Shown here piece by piece: positions 43,545 through 52,275 of a DNA stretch of 64,000 nt; positions within the stretch are counted from its first letter, which is position 1, and each line of letters opens with the position of its first letter. Both the position numbers and the translations under genes were made by a program. The notes under the pieces are model-generated. The model was not told the origin of the DNA. It did not search any database and worked only from the letters and a program-made list of their open reading frames with translations. Where the stretch lies: positions 1 through 64,000 of the forward strand of contig NZ_CAMJFM010000008.1 in NCBI RefSeq assembly GCF_946404925.1, given 5' to 3'. The DNA comes from an uncultured Prevotella sp. (GTDB lineage Bacteria; Bacteroidota; Bacteroidia; Bacteroidales; Bacteroidaceae).

Positions 43545-44351
43545 CTAAATAGGTATATGTTTGAAATACTTATTTAGTAGTCTTGTTATTTTTGTCAGGA
43601 GTCTGATGACGGGAAAGATGCTTGTAAAGTGCGATAGCACGATAAAATCATCAATCATGCCATTATTGATGCGCGAGAACTTTTGATAGTCTTCTCTATA
43701 GAAAGGATCAACCACCTCGTCGATTATACGCTGCTTTTCAATAATAGAATCTTTCCAATTGCGCTTACTAATACCTCCGCTTTCGCATATGGCAAGTACC
43801 TTTGTAATACTTGTTATGGATATCTTGTCCTTAGCTAATGGTTCTACAACTGATTTCAGATCTGCGATAATCTTAAATGTTTCGTCGAAACCGTATTTCT
43901 GTAGTATCTCTTTGCGATAATATACTGCTTGATGATAAATGCCTATGGTAAGTATGTCATATAGCGTCATATGCTCCTTAACCATTCTTACCTTTCCGCC
44001 ATATTCATCGCATCCCAGAATAATGTCTCCATCGTACGAACTAACTAGCGATAATACGTCAGCATCAGCAAACTTATCGCCTGCATTCATATATACGATA
44101 TAATCGCCTGAAGCCAGCTTCAAACCTTTATTCATGGCATTGTATATGCCAGAGTCTTTCTCTGATATAAAGGTGGTGACGATGTCTTTGTGGTTTGAAA
44201 CTACATCTGCTGTATTGTCATTACTGGCTCCATCAATAACTATTACCTCCTTTTGGGCATAGTCAAGTTGTTGTATACTCTCAAGAGTACACTCAAGACC
44301 CTTAGCATTGTTCAGGGTAACAACGATAATAGAATAACTTCTTTTAGTCAT
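43545..44351 (-). CDS. Family 2 glycosyltransferase
   Basis: A 268-residue GT-A enzyme with YSIIVVTLNNAKGLECTLES at the start, VIDGASNDNTADVV near 36-49 and GDYIVYMNAGDKFADADVL near 82-100. It resembles colanic-acid type WcaA/E transferases. Its start overlaps the DUF6080 gene by 4 bp (ATGA), which puts it at the end of a long minus-strand run of coupled genes. Donor and acceptor are unknown. Confidence 0.88.
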   Translation of the reverse strand: MTKRSYSIIVVTLNNAKGLECTLESIQQLDYAQKEVIVIDGASNDNTADVVSNHKDIVTTFISEKDSGIYNAMNKGLKLASGDYIVYMNAGDKFADADVLSLVSSYDGDIILGCDEYGGKVRMVKEHMTLYDILTIGIYHQAVYYRKEILQKYGFDETFKIIADLKSVVEPLAKDKISITSITKVLAICESGGISKRNWKDSIIEKQRIIDEVVDPFYREDYQKFSRINNGMIDDFIVLSHFTSIFPVIRLLTKITRLLNKYFKHIPI

Positions 44352-45769
44352 AGATGTAAGTATTCAAAAAACAACCAACCATTCCAACCTATCAAGAAGA
44401 TAGCCAGCAAGGCTGTGACAACTCTGAGAGGTTGATGCCATTTGGTATTGGCATGCTTGAAGATGTAGGCGATGGAGATAGGGATGACAAACAGCCAATG
44501 AGGCCCCATGATGTAAACCTCGTTGATACCAAAGCCCAGTCCTAAATGCAAAGCCATATCGAAGGCAAAACACGATAGTATCATCCATAAGAATCGCTTT
44601 CTACGTCCCATCCATATACCTATTAATAATAAGGCCAGAATAAGTCCCTCTACCACGTAATTAAGCACATATCTATATTCTACTATCACAGGACGACTTT
44701 TAAGCGTGTCGTCAAGCAGATAGTCTTGGTGCAATTGTATGGTTTCGCCAAAAAGGTTATGCCAGATAGTCTCAACACGATCTGTCGACACATCTGTCCA
44801 CTTCATAAAGCCCTCTTTAGCGATAGGTTTACCTGTATGGGCATTCCAGGGATCCTTCATATTCTTAGAGTGTACTTGCCATACATGCTTTTTGTAAAGG
44901 TCTCTACCACCTTGGGCTATAAGAGCAGAATCCTTCTCACCTGTTTGTTCTGCATATAGTTTGGTAAACTTCTCGATATCAGCACGTCGTTGAGCCGTTT
45001 TCTTGGCTTGTACGGCTTTCTCGTTAGGTAATACATATTCGCGATACTCCCATTTGCAGAACGTCCACATAAGTGCTGCTGGTAGTATGACGCCAAGCAG
45101 AAGATATCCAGGGCGGAAGAATCGCCACTTGTTGGTGAACAAGGCAGAAAGATATATCTTAACACCATTGCTAAGCGTAACTCCAGCTGTGAGAACAAAT
45201 AATATCACAGTCTTCAAGATGCTAAGTCGCTTGCCATTATTGATAGCTAATCCACAGATATAGAATGTAAGTAGCAGCAACATCTGCGATATGACAAAGT
45301 GATCAGGAACCACCAATCCCACCATCGTATAGGCAAAGCCAAAGAACATGGCATTAAGAATTATACCATCTTTCTCTTTTACGCCAATAACCTCGACCAA
45401 AATACGACGCATGAAGATATAAGAATAGAATCCACAGAACAATAATATCAGTCCAACGATGTATTGCACCAGATTGAGCCCTGTAAGGTTCATGAGCCAA
45501 GCATTCAGTACATTTGGAATCCACATCATAAAGGCTAGCAATGGGTGGCGATATACGTTGTAGCCCTGATACCAGTTGGTAACAGTAGAGTAGGTGATAG
45601 GATCGAAACCAGACACTTTGAACTGGTGGATAAACTCTTTATAATCATCAGGCATGATATTTACAAAATCCGGATACTTACTGATAAGCATCAGATTCAG
45701 CGCAACTAGTAGTATCAACACTACGATAGCCTGTGTTTTTTCTATGGGTTTAATCTTAAAAGTCTTCAT
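44348..45769 (-). CDS. DUF6080-type multi-pass membrane protein
   Basis: A 473-residue protein with about ten membrane helices and one large soluble loop (about residues 245-345). The layout resembles GT-C type glycosyltransferases or O-antigen polymerases. An acidic DDYKEF pair lies in the first periplasmic loop, a common site of catalytic acids in such enzymes. It matches the Bacteroidales family called DUF6080 as far as can be told. It overlaps both neighbours by 4 bp, so it works within the glycan block. Enzymatic role is inferred. Confidence 0.65.
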   Translation of the reverse strand: MKTFKIKPIEKTQAIVVLILLVALNLMLISKYPDFVNIMPDDYKEFIHQFKVSGFDPITYSTVTNWYQGYNVYRHPLLAFMMWIPNVLNAWLMNLTGLNLVQYIVGLILLFCGFYSYIFMRRILVEVIGVKEKDGIILNAMFFGFAYTMVGLVVPDHFVISQMLLLLTFYICGLAINNGKRLSILKTVILFVLTAGVTLSNGVKIYLSALFTNKWRFFRPGYLLLGVILPAALMWTFCKWEYREYVLPNEKAVQAKKTAQRRADIEKFTKLYAEQTGEKDSALIAQGGRDLYKKHVWQVHSKNMKDPWNAHTGKPIAKEGFMKWTDVSTDRVETIWHNLFGETIQLHQDYLLDDTLKSRPVIVEYRYVLNYVVEGLILALLLIGIWMGRRKRFLWMILSCFAFDMALHLGLGFGINEVYIMGPHWLFVIPISIAYIFKHANTKWHQPLRVVTALLAIFLIGWNGWLFFEYLHL

Positions 45770-46350
45770 TTTCTAAATGGTTTAAAATACGATTCATCAG
45801 CCCAAGCCAACAGTTCCTTGTCGCCTTTACTGTCGCCAAAGGCTGTTAGGTGATAGTCTTGACGATTGGGGTAGAGGGCAAGGATGCGATTCACCTTTTC
45901 CTGACCATAGCAGTTCTTGGTTAGGAATCGCCCAGTCAACTTGCCATCCACAACCTCTATCTGGGTGCCTAATACCTTTACATTAGCAAAGAAGGGCTGC
46001 ACCCAGTTATCGATAGATGCACTTACTATCAGCACTTCTGAGCCTTCGCTTTGCGCCTTGTTGATAGCCTCGATGCCTTTTGGTCTGAGCAGATGTTTGG
46101 ATGAGGCTGCAAACTCCTGGCAGAGGGCATCGAAATCATCGATAGACATCCCCTTAAAGAAGTGTGCAAACACCTTCTGCTTGGCCTTCCAGTTGGGATA
46201 GACCCCAAGTTTCATCAGCACCAATAGATGGGTATATCGCAGAAAACCCAGCCCAAATGCAAGCGTGCCTTTGGCAAAACGGATAAACTCCAGCAAAGTA
46301 TCTTTAGTGGTGAGTGTTCCGTCAAAGTCGAATGCGTATATCTTCTTCAT
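45766..46350 (-). CDS. HAD-superfamily phosphatase (IB, SerB-like)
   Basis: A 194-residue hydrolase: motif I DFDGTLTTKD at residues 8-17, motif II IVSASIDNW near 102, and motif III with GDSKGDKELL near 170. Such enzymes remove phosphate from small molecules or lipid-linked intermediates. The frame stays open to 46662, but that extension runs through the upstream acyltransferase in another frame and has no family resemblance. The ATG at 46350 overlaps that gene by 4 bp (ATGA) like the other members of this operon, so it is the start. Confidence 0.85.
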   Translation of the reverse strand: MKKIYAFDFDGTLTTKDTLLEFIRFAKGTLAFGLGFLRYTHLLVLMKLGVYPNWKAKQKVFAHFFKGMSIDDFDALCQEFAASSKHLLRPKGIEAINKAQSEGSEVLIVSASIDNWVQPFFANVKVLGTQIEVVDGKLTGRFLTKNCYGQEKVNRILALYPNRQDYHLTAFGDSKGDKELLAWADESYFKPFRK

Positions 46351-47330
46351 ACTTTTACCACCTGTTTTAGTATCTTTTGCAATAGCCAAGCCAGCGGAAT
46401 GGTGATGACAATCGTAAGCAATGCTGTCATCCAATAACCAAGCTGATAAGGTCTGATATACACCATCACAAAGTGGTCGTGAATCAGATAGGCCTCCAGA
46501 CTCAGCGCTCCAAAGAAGGCGCAGAAGCGATTGAACCACTTGGGTGTTCTGCGGAACACACGATTCAACATCAGAATGAGCGTAATGGTAAAGGGAATAT
46601 ATATCATTCGCTCTACAAACAAGGGGAATCGCCCATGAGTCATCTGTTCCAGATAAACGCACGAACTGAATGTGGCCAGGAAGAGAATCAGCACCATCCA
46701 GATGCCAGCGCCATCAATCTTGGTCTCTCGTCTCACCAACTCGCCACAATTGATGCCTATAAAGAAGATAGGTACGCGACTCCAGAATATCTCGATATGC
46801 CCCACAGCCTGATGCAGCGGCCCAATCCATTGCACCCAGATGCACCAAAGAATCATCACTACAGGTAGCCAGCGATAGATGGGATGCTTCTGTATCAGCT
46901 TCATATAAGGTGGCGCCCAAAGGTATAGCATCATGATGCATGGGATGTACCAGAAGGTAAGCTCATCGTTAAGCCAGAAGTCCCAGTTGATGGTTATATC
47001 GCCTATCAGGTCGACATAGTTGCCTTGTGTCCAATCGAATCGTGGCAGATAATAGAGCGAAGCCATCACCAACCAAGCAGGATATACGCGAAGAAGACGG
47101 CGTTTATAGAACTTCCAGACATCAGGATTCTTAACCCACGAGAACCAAAGGCCGATACCACTCAGAAAAAGGAACATATCAACTCCAACGTTTCCGCATC
47201 GTCTCAGTCCAAAGAACTCGCTGCTACGAGCCAAAGGCACGTGGAACAGGATGATGAATAGCATAGCTGCTCCCATCAACTCGCCACGATAGCGACTAAT
47301 GTTGGCAAGCTCTATATCCTTAATCTTCAT
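46347..47330 (-). CDS. Acyltransferase family 3 membrane protein (copy 1)
   Basis: A 327-residue protein with about ten helices. YRGELMGAAMLFIILFHVPL near residues 14-33 carries the conserved His of the acyltransferase-3 family, and FLFLSGIGLWFSW near 53-65 the second signature. These enzymes O-acylate surface polysaccharides or lipid A sugars. It is neighboured by a second family member with ATGA overlaps on both sides. Acyl donor and acceptor are unknown. Confidence 0.88.
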   Translation of the reverse strand: MKIKDIELANISRYRGELMGAAMLFIILFHVPLARSSEFFGLRRCGNVGVDMFLFLSGIGLWFSWVKNPDVWKFYKRRLLRVYPAWLVMASLYYLPRFDWTQGNYVDLIGDITINWDFWLNDELTFWYIPCIMMLYLWAPPYMKLIQKHPIYRWLPVVMILWCIWVQWIGPLHQAVGHIEIFWSRVPIFFIGINCGELVRRETKIDGAGIWMVLILFLATFSSCVYLEQMTHGRFPLFVERMIYIPFTITLILMLNRVFRRTPKWFNRFCAFFGALSLEAYLIHDHFVMVYIRPYQLGYWMTALLTIVITIPLAWLLQKILKQVVKV

Positions 47331-48403
47331 AGTTTGGGTTTGGGAATACGGTCTATCAGCAACTTAACAAGCCATGAGAGTGCTATTGTGGCCACGATGT
47401 AAAGAATCAATCCATCGAAGGGGTCCTGTCTTCTGGCCACATTGATAAATATCTTGCGAACTATGGGATGAGCCACAAACATAGCTGCAGAAATCGATCC
47501 TACCCACACCAATTGGTTTATCATCCAGTTTGGCATTACTTTTACCAATGCGATGGTGCCAACAACGATAAACGCAGGAACCCAAAGCCAACTCTGATAC
47601 CAAAAACTCATGGCTACAATCAAAGCTGTAGATACAAGTAAGGCAAGGAAATATTCCCAGTAAGGGAACGTTTTATTCCCAGTAAGGGAACATTTTATTC
47701 CCAGGGTGGGAATTCTTGCGAACAAGATACCCAGTCCAAAAGGTAGCATGCCTCCGATGAAATTATAACGTATTCTGTCTAACAGAACCATATCGTTCTG
47801 GCAACTCAGTTGCCATAGCCAGCAACCTGCTATCAATGCCACAACCACACCCCAATGGCGCCAACGATACAACAACAAGCGGTATACGATGTATAACTGA
47901 AGTGTGAGGCTGAAGTACCAATATGGTCCTGGCCAGATAACTTTCGATGGATTCTCGAGCAGATTGGCAAACATACCAAGTATAGCCACAACCTCATGCC
48001 ATAAGTATCTGTGCATATTGGGGGTAATAGCATCGAGCATGGTGAATGCCACAAATCCTACAATAAGAATGCGAAACAGCTTAAGATAGTTGTATCGCAC
48101 AAAGCGCCAGATACCCACCTTAGGCATTGAGCTCTGCTCGTATTTCTTTACCAATCCGAAACCACTTAGAAACAAGAATACTGGCACACCATAGTGGCCA
48201 AAGAACGATACAAGATGAACTGGCAGCAAGTAGTCAGGATTCTGCAGCACCTGCCATAGTTGGTTGCACCTATCCAGCTGCCAAGTATACTCGTTCTCTT
48301 TTACTATACCATTAATCCAGTGGCAATAGTTGTGGAGTATGATGGCCAGAATGGCAATACCACGCATGGCAGAACACTCGTTTCTTGTTAGCTGCTCTTT
48401 CAT
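47327..48403 (-). CDS. Acyltransferase family 3 membrane protein (copy 2), with embedded repeat
   Basis: A 358-residue protein with about ten helices. MRGIAILAIILHNYCHWI near residues 13-30 holds the conserved His, and FGHYGVPVFLFLSGFGLVKK near 67-86 the second signature. It likely adds acyl groups to a surface glycan together with its neighbour. A loop at about residues 231-250 (IPTLGIKCSLTGNKTFPYWE) is encoded by palindrome array B (47654-47712). The array adds 66 bp with the frame kept. It overlaps both neighbours by 4 bp. Confidence 0.88.
   Translation of the reverse strand: MKEQLTRNECSAMRGIAILAIILHNYCHWINGIVKENEYTWQLDRCNQLWQVLQNPDYLLPVHLVSFFGHYGVPVFLFLSGFGLVKKYEQSSMPKVGIWRFVRYNYLKLFRILIVGFVAFTMLDAITPNMHRYLWHEVVAILGMFANLLENPSKVIWPGPYWYFSLTLQLYIVYRLLLYRWRHWGVVVALIAGCWLWQLSCQNDMVLLDRIRYNFIGGMLPFGLGILFARIPTLGIKCSLTGNKTFPYWEYFLALLVSTALIVAMSFWYQSWLWVPAFIVVGTIALVKVMPNWMINQLVWVGSISAAMFVAHPIVRKIFINVARRQDPFDGLILYIVATIALSWLVKLLIDRIPKPKL
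47654..47712 (+). repeat. Palindrome array B: three units at 22-bp period inside a coding sequence
   Basis: Units TTCCCA-GTA-AGGGAA (47654-47668), the same again (47676-47690) and TTCCCA-GGG-TGGGAA (47698-47712), with spacers CGTTTTA and CATTTTA. Centres at 47661, 47683 and 47705 are 22 bp apart. The T-run side faces the plus strand, opposite to the gene that contains it. Confidence 0.85.
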
Positions 48404-50223
48404 TTCTTCAACTGGTTATAATCTGTTTCGCCTTTCAGAATCCTTGGTCGCTTACTGTTATAGGTTGGACTGATAACATTATACTCTTCGTGATACAGAG
48501 GCGTGGATATGCCTCCGAAGTACAACAACAGATGCGATAGAATATCCGTCATGAAAGGCCTGTTCTTGGCATCCTGTATAGCCTGCCATCCATAAGGATG
48601 CAGCTCGCGATACTTTGGTGAACCCCATATCCAGAAGGGTATCTCCATCTCGCTGCGAGCCAATCGGTAGTCGATGGTTACAGAATGCATACGACCATAA
48701 ACGTATGGCTCACTATCAAACATCTCTTCACCATGATCGGGCATATAAATCACCACAGCATCCTTGTCCATAAATCGCTCAGTAACAGCTGTAACAATCG
48801 AATCGTTATAGATCACAGAATTGTCGTAGTCAGCCAGAATCATGCGTTGTTTCTTGTTCAGTTCTGGGCGATCGTACATTTCGTATTTAAGGAACTTGCG
48901 TGTATCCTGTGGATAGCGGGCCTTATACATGACGTGCGATCCCATCAGATGCAGAATCACCAGGTTATGTTCCTTATCTTCTTTCTTCAGATTGTCATAT
49001 TCCTTCAGCACGCCATCGTCAAAGCGATGCAGGCGAGTGTTACGGGTATCAAACAACTTATTGCTTAAGTCGGGGTTGTTCAGGAAGAAGCCTCCACTAA
49101 AGTCGTATACAGCCTCGCCAGCTTTAGACTGGAACTGGTTGGTGATAAACGTAACGTGATAGCCTGCCTTGCGGAATACCTCAGGAAACAGAGGATAATC
49201 GCACCAATCGCCCTTATCGCCAACAGCTTGCAGCGATAGTATGTTCTTAAACACATAACTGGTAAGGTTCCAAGGGGCCACAACATCAGTAAATGGTACC
49301 AGACTGCCCTCCTTGGCCAGTTTTATCTGTCTGGGAGTAGTTGGCATATTGTAACCATACAGCTGAGAATGATGCTTGTTATAACTCTCGCCAATAATCA
49401 GCACAATGTTTGGCACGCGATAGCTGCAGCTGTCTATTTTTATCTTCTCGCTTGCAGCCTCAAGCTGTACTATCTGGTTGTCAGCCAGTTGGTTGGCATA
49501 GATGCTGAATGCCAGTCTGTATATGGGCAGATAGAATTCTGCTTTATCCTTACGGGTTAGCTCGTGCTCAACTTGTCCCACCGTATTGTACGAGAAGATG
49601 CGCTTCATCGCCACCTTATTGTCCCAGCATTGGTTGTACGAGTCTATCAGCAACCATCCTACAATCACACCAGCAATAGCCTTGCATACCATAGGTACTA
49701 TCTCGTTAACCTTAGGAAGAATCATCCTATTGCGCATCTTGCATAGAATGTTGCGCAGAATGGTCCATAGGATATGTGCAAGTATCAGCAGCAGGATCCA
49801 ACCTACGTATGATGTGATGATATCCCAATTTAGATATGAAGAAAGGAATTCCTCAGATTCCTGCTTGGTGGTCTCGCCAAACAGCATCAGCATGGTTGGT
49901 GTCAAGGTCGATTCGAACTTAACATAGCAGAACATATCTACCAGCGCCACGCTGTAAAGCACCACATAGAGTAGGGCTCTTACCCAATAGCGCACTTTCT
50001 GAGGTATCAGGCTTAGAACTACGCAAACTGCATAGATATCAAGGAACAGTTCTGGGGCAGACAGTTCGTAAGGATGGGCTCCCTTGAGATGTAGGGTTAT
50101 TTCAAGTTGAGTACAAATCCACCCCAGCGCAAACATAAACACAAAGAATGCGCCATTCTTCTGGATGGGTGCAAACAGGTACCCAAGCCATTTTAGTGGA
50201 TTTATCTTCAGTCGCTTAAACAT
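48400..50223 (-). CDS. Phosphoethanolamine transferase (EptA-like, alkaline phosphatase fold)
   Basis: A 607-residue protein. About five membrane helices fill the first 200 residues, and a soluble sulfatase-like domain follows. PNIVLIIGESYNKHHSQLYG near residues 276-295 gives a metal-binding Glu; APWNLTSYVFKNIL holds the likely nucleophile Thr; HLMGSH and YMPDHGEEMF near 507-516 supply further metal ligands. The family transfers phosphoethanolamine to lipid A or other glycans in the periplasm, which can change sensitivity to cationic peptides; the target here is unknown. It overlaps nadD by 8 bp. Confidence 0.85.
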   Translation of the reverse strand: MFKRLKINPLKWLGYLFAPIQKNGAFFVFMFALGWICTQLEITLHLKGAHPYELSAPELFLDIYAVCVVLSLIPQKVRYWVRALLYVVLYSVALVDMFCYVKFESTLTPTMLMLFGETTKQESEEFLSSYLNWDIITSYVGWILLLILAHILWTILRNILCKMRNRMILPKVNEIVPMVCKAIAGVIVGWLLIDSYNQCWDNKVAMKRIFSYNTVGQVEHELTRKDKAEFYLPIYRLAFSIYANQLADNQIVQLEAASEKIKIDSCSYRVPNIVLIIGESYNKHHSQLYGYNMPTTPRQIKLAKEGSLVPFTDVVAPWNLTSYVFKNILSLQAVGDKGDWCDYPLFPEVFRKAGYHVTFITNQFQSKAGEAVYDFSGGFFLNNPDLSNKLFDTRNTRLHRFDDGVLKEYDNLKKEDKEHNLVILHLMGSHVMYKARYPQDTRKFLKYEMYDRPELNKKQRMILADYDNSVIYNDSIVTAVTERFMDKDAVVIYMPDHGEEMFDSEPYVYGRMHSVTIDYRLARSEMEIPFWIWGSPKYRELHPYGWQAIQDAKNRPFMTDILSHLLLYFGGISTPLYHEEYNVISPTYNSKRPRILKGETDYNQLKK

Positions 50224-50764
50224 ACAGTTTGTTGATGGTTATGTAATCAGCCACAGCCTTTGGCACCAATCGCTTAATGCCCTTACCTGCCTTTATTCGC
50301 TCGCGGATTTCTGTGCTCGAAATGTCGATGAGGTCAAGCCCATCGATACCACCTTCGAATCCACGACGAGGATAGACAATGATTTGATAGTTCTTGCGAA
50401 TATCATCAGCATGATACCACTTATCAAACAACTGCCAGTTATCGCCACCTATCATCAGCACGAATTCTCTGTCAGGATAATCCTTGTTGAGGGCTTGTAG
50501 TGTATTCCAGGTGTAAGATGGCTTGGGCAGATGCATCTCGTAGTCGCTGGCAATGATGCCTTCTTCGCCCTCGACAGCAAGGCGGGCCATCTGCATTCTT
50601 ATCTTATCGTCCAGCAAATCAGCTGAGGCTTTCAGGGGATTCTGTGGCGAAACCATCAGCCACACTTCATCGAGCCCAGCCTTCTGGCGAAGCTGACGAG
50701 CCAACGAAATGTGCCCTTTGTGTATGGGATTAAACGATCCGCCAAATATCCCCGTTCTTATCAT
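50216..50764 (-). CDS. nadD: Nicotinate-nucleotide adenylyltransferase
   Basis: A 182-residue enzyme that makes deamido-NAD from nicotinate mononucleotide and ATP. The start RTGIFGGSFNPIHKGHISLA holds the GSFNPIHxGH nucleotidyltransferase motif, and the late DISSTEIRERIKAGK is the ISSTxIR motif. It is full-length. It overlaps gmk by 4 bp and the phosphoethanolamine transferase by 8 bp. Confidence 0.95.
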   Translation of the reverse strand: MIRTGIFGGSFNPIHKGHISLARQLRQKAGLDEVWLMVSPQNPLKASADLLDDKIRMQMARLAVEGEEGIIASDYEMHLPKPSYTWNTLQALNKDYPDREFVLMIGGDNWQLFDKWYHADDIRKNYQIIVYPRRGFEGGIDGLDLIDISSTEIRERIKAGKGIKRLVPKAVADYITINKLYV

Positions 50765-51339
50765 TCTGTTTCTAAAAACGCTTTGATGATCTCTAATGCA
50801 TCAGCCTCTGCATATTCCAGCTTATCATTAATCACAATCTTGTCGAATTTCTCAGCAAACGAGAGTTCGAACTCAGCACGGGCTATGCGCTGATCGATGA
50901 CTTCTGGTGCATCAGTAGCGCGACCTTCCAGTCGCTTGCGCAGTTCGTTGATTGATGGTGGCTGGATAAACAGGCTCAGCGCCTTGTCGCCATAGAACTT
51001 CTTGATGTTCACGCCACCCTTCACGTCAACGTCGAAAACAACATTCTGTCCAGCTTCGAGCTGGTTCTCAACCTGTGATTTCAATGTGCCGTAGAAACGG
51101 TCTGTGTATACTTCTTCGTACTCCAGGAACTCGTTATTATCTATACGCTGACGGAATTCCTCAGGTGTCAGGAAAAAGTAGTCTACACCGTGTTTCTCTG
51201 TGCCGCGAGGTGCTCGTGATGTGCACGAGATGGAGTAGGCCAGGTTCAGTTCCTGATGCTCTCTCATCAGCCACGAAATAATCGTAGATTTACCAGTTCC
51301 TGAAGGAGCCGAAATGATAATTAGTTTTCCTCTACTCAT
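50761..51339 (-). CDS. gmk: Guanylate kinase
   Basis: A 192-residue kinase that converts GMP to GDP. The P-loop SAPSGTGKSTI is at residues 9-19. The GMP-binding region SCTSRAPRGTEKHGVDYFFL lies near 38-57. It is full-length and sits in the conserved order yicC-gmk-nadD, overlapping nadD by 4 bp. An 8-bp tandem repeat fills the gap before its ATG. Confidence 0.97.
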   Translation of the reverse strand: MSRGKLIIISAPSGTGKSTIISWLMREHQELNLAYSISCTSRAPRGTEKHGVDYFFLTPEEFRQRIDNNEFLEYEEVYTDRFYGTLKSQVENQLEAGQNVVFDVDVKGGVNIKKFYGDKALSLFIQPPSINELRKRLEGRATDAPEVIDQRIARAEFELSFAEKFDKIVINDKLEYAEADALEIIKAFLETE

Positions 51340-51344
51340 AATTT

Positions 51345-51368
51345 TCTCACTTTCTCACCTTCTCACTT
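51345..51368 (-). repeat. Three 8-bp tandem repeats before gmk
   Basis: On the minus strand AAGTGAGA, AGGTGAGA and AAGTGAGA follow the yicC stop codon directly and end 5 nt before the gmk ATG. The purine-rich units can serve as the gmk ribosome binding site. Confidence 0.75.
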
Positions 51369-52244
51369 TTACAGCGCATTCAGTACCTGTTCCTTAATCT
51401 GTTCCAACTCGTCCTTCATCTTCACCACGATGTTCTGCATCTCGGCCTGATTACTCTTCGAACCAGTTGTGTTGATCTCGCGTCCCATCTCCTGGGCGAT
51501 GAAGCCAAGCTTCTTGCCCTGACCAGCAGGTTCGTTCATGGTGTCGCGGAAGTACTTCAGGTGGTTAGCCAGTCGCTGTTTCTCCTCGCTGATGTCCAGC
51601 TTCTCGATATAGTAAATCAGCTCCTGCTCCAAGCGGTTCTTATCATATTCTGCTGATGGAATCTGCTGCAAACCATCGATGATACGAGCTTTGATCTTCT
51701 CCACACGACTCTTCTCGTATGGCTCAATCTCTGCCATCAGTTTAGCTATATTGTCAATCTTCTCTGCAAACTTCTTCTGAAGGGCAGCACCTTCCTGAGT
51801 ACGGAAGTCAACCAGATTCTTCAATGCCTCGGCTACTCCGCCTTTCACTACAGTCCACTCTTCGTCGTCAAGCTCCTCTGTGTCAGTCTTTGTCAGCACG
51901 TCAGGCATACGGAGCAGGGTGTAGAACCAATCCTCAGGTGTAGGGATACCAGTCTTTTCTGCTATAGTCTTTATCTGCTGATAGTAGTTCTCTACCAGCT
52001 GTGCGTTGATAGGTGTGGGGTCAACTGCCATATCCTTCTCTACCCACACGCTCATATCAACTTTTCCGCGAATCAGAGCCTCTGCCACCATCTGGCGCAT
52101 CTCCATCTCTTTCTCGCGATAGAGTGGAGCAATACGGGTGTTCAAGTCAAGCTGCTTAGAGTTGAGCGACTTGATTTCTACATGAATCTTCTTCTCCTTA
52201 AATGCTACTACGGCCTTACCGTAGCCTGTCATCGATTGTATCAT
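51369..52244 (-). CDS. yicC: YicC/YloC family endoribonuclease
   Basis: A 291-residue protein. It starts IQSMTGYGKAVVAFKEKKIH and has the IKSLNSKQLDLNTRIAPLYR block of the YicC N-terminal domain. The family C-terminus LGFIAQEMGREINTTGSKSN is complete. YicC-type proteins are reported as endoribonucleases acting on some regulatory RNAs. It precedes gmk as in many bacteria. Confidence 0.93.
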   Translation of the reverse strand: MIQSMTGYGKAVVAFKEKKIHVEIKSLNSKQLDLNTRIAPLYREKEMEMRQMVAEALIRGKVDMSVWVEKDMAVDPTPINAQLVENYYQQIKTIAEKTGIPTPEDWFYTLLRMPDVLTKTDTEELDDEEWTVVKGGVAEALKNLVDFRTQEGAALQKKFAEKIDNIAKLMAEIEPYEKSRVEKIKARIIDGLQQIPSAEYDKNRLEQELIYYIEKLDISEEKQRLANHLKYFRDTMNEPAGQGKKLGFIAQEMGREINTTGSKSNQAEMQNIVVKMKDELEQIKEQVLNAL

Positions 52245-52275
52245 ACGTACCTAATTTAATAATATCTGGCTTTAT

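Noticed and set aside
38495..44351. Glycan block as a recently acquired island
   Set aside because: The DNA looks richer in A+T than its surroundings, but no flanking repeats, integrase or tRNA end are seen; such composition is common in glycan loci.
46351..46662. N-terminal extension of the HAD phosphatase
   Set aside because: The extra 104 codons lie within the upstream acyltransferase in another frame, while the ATG at 46350 gives the canonical DFDGT start and a 4-bp overlap.
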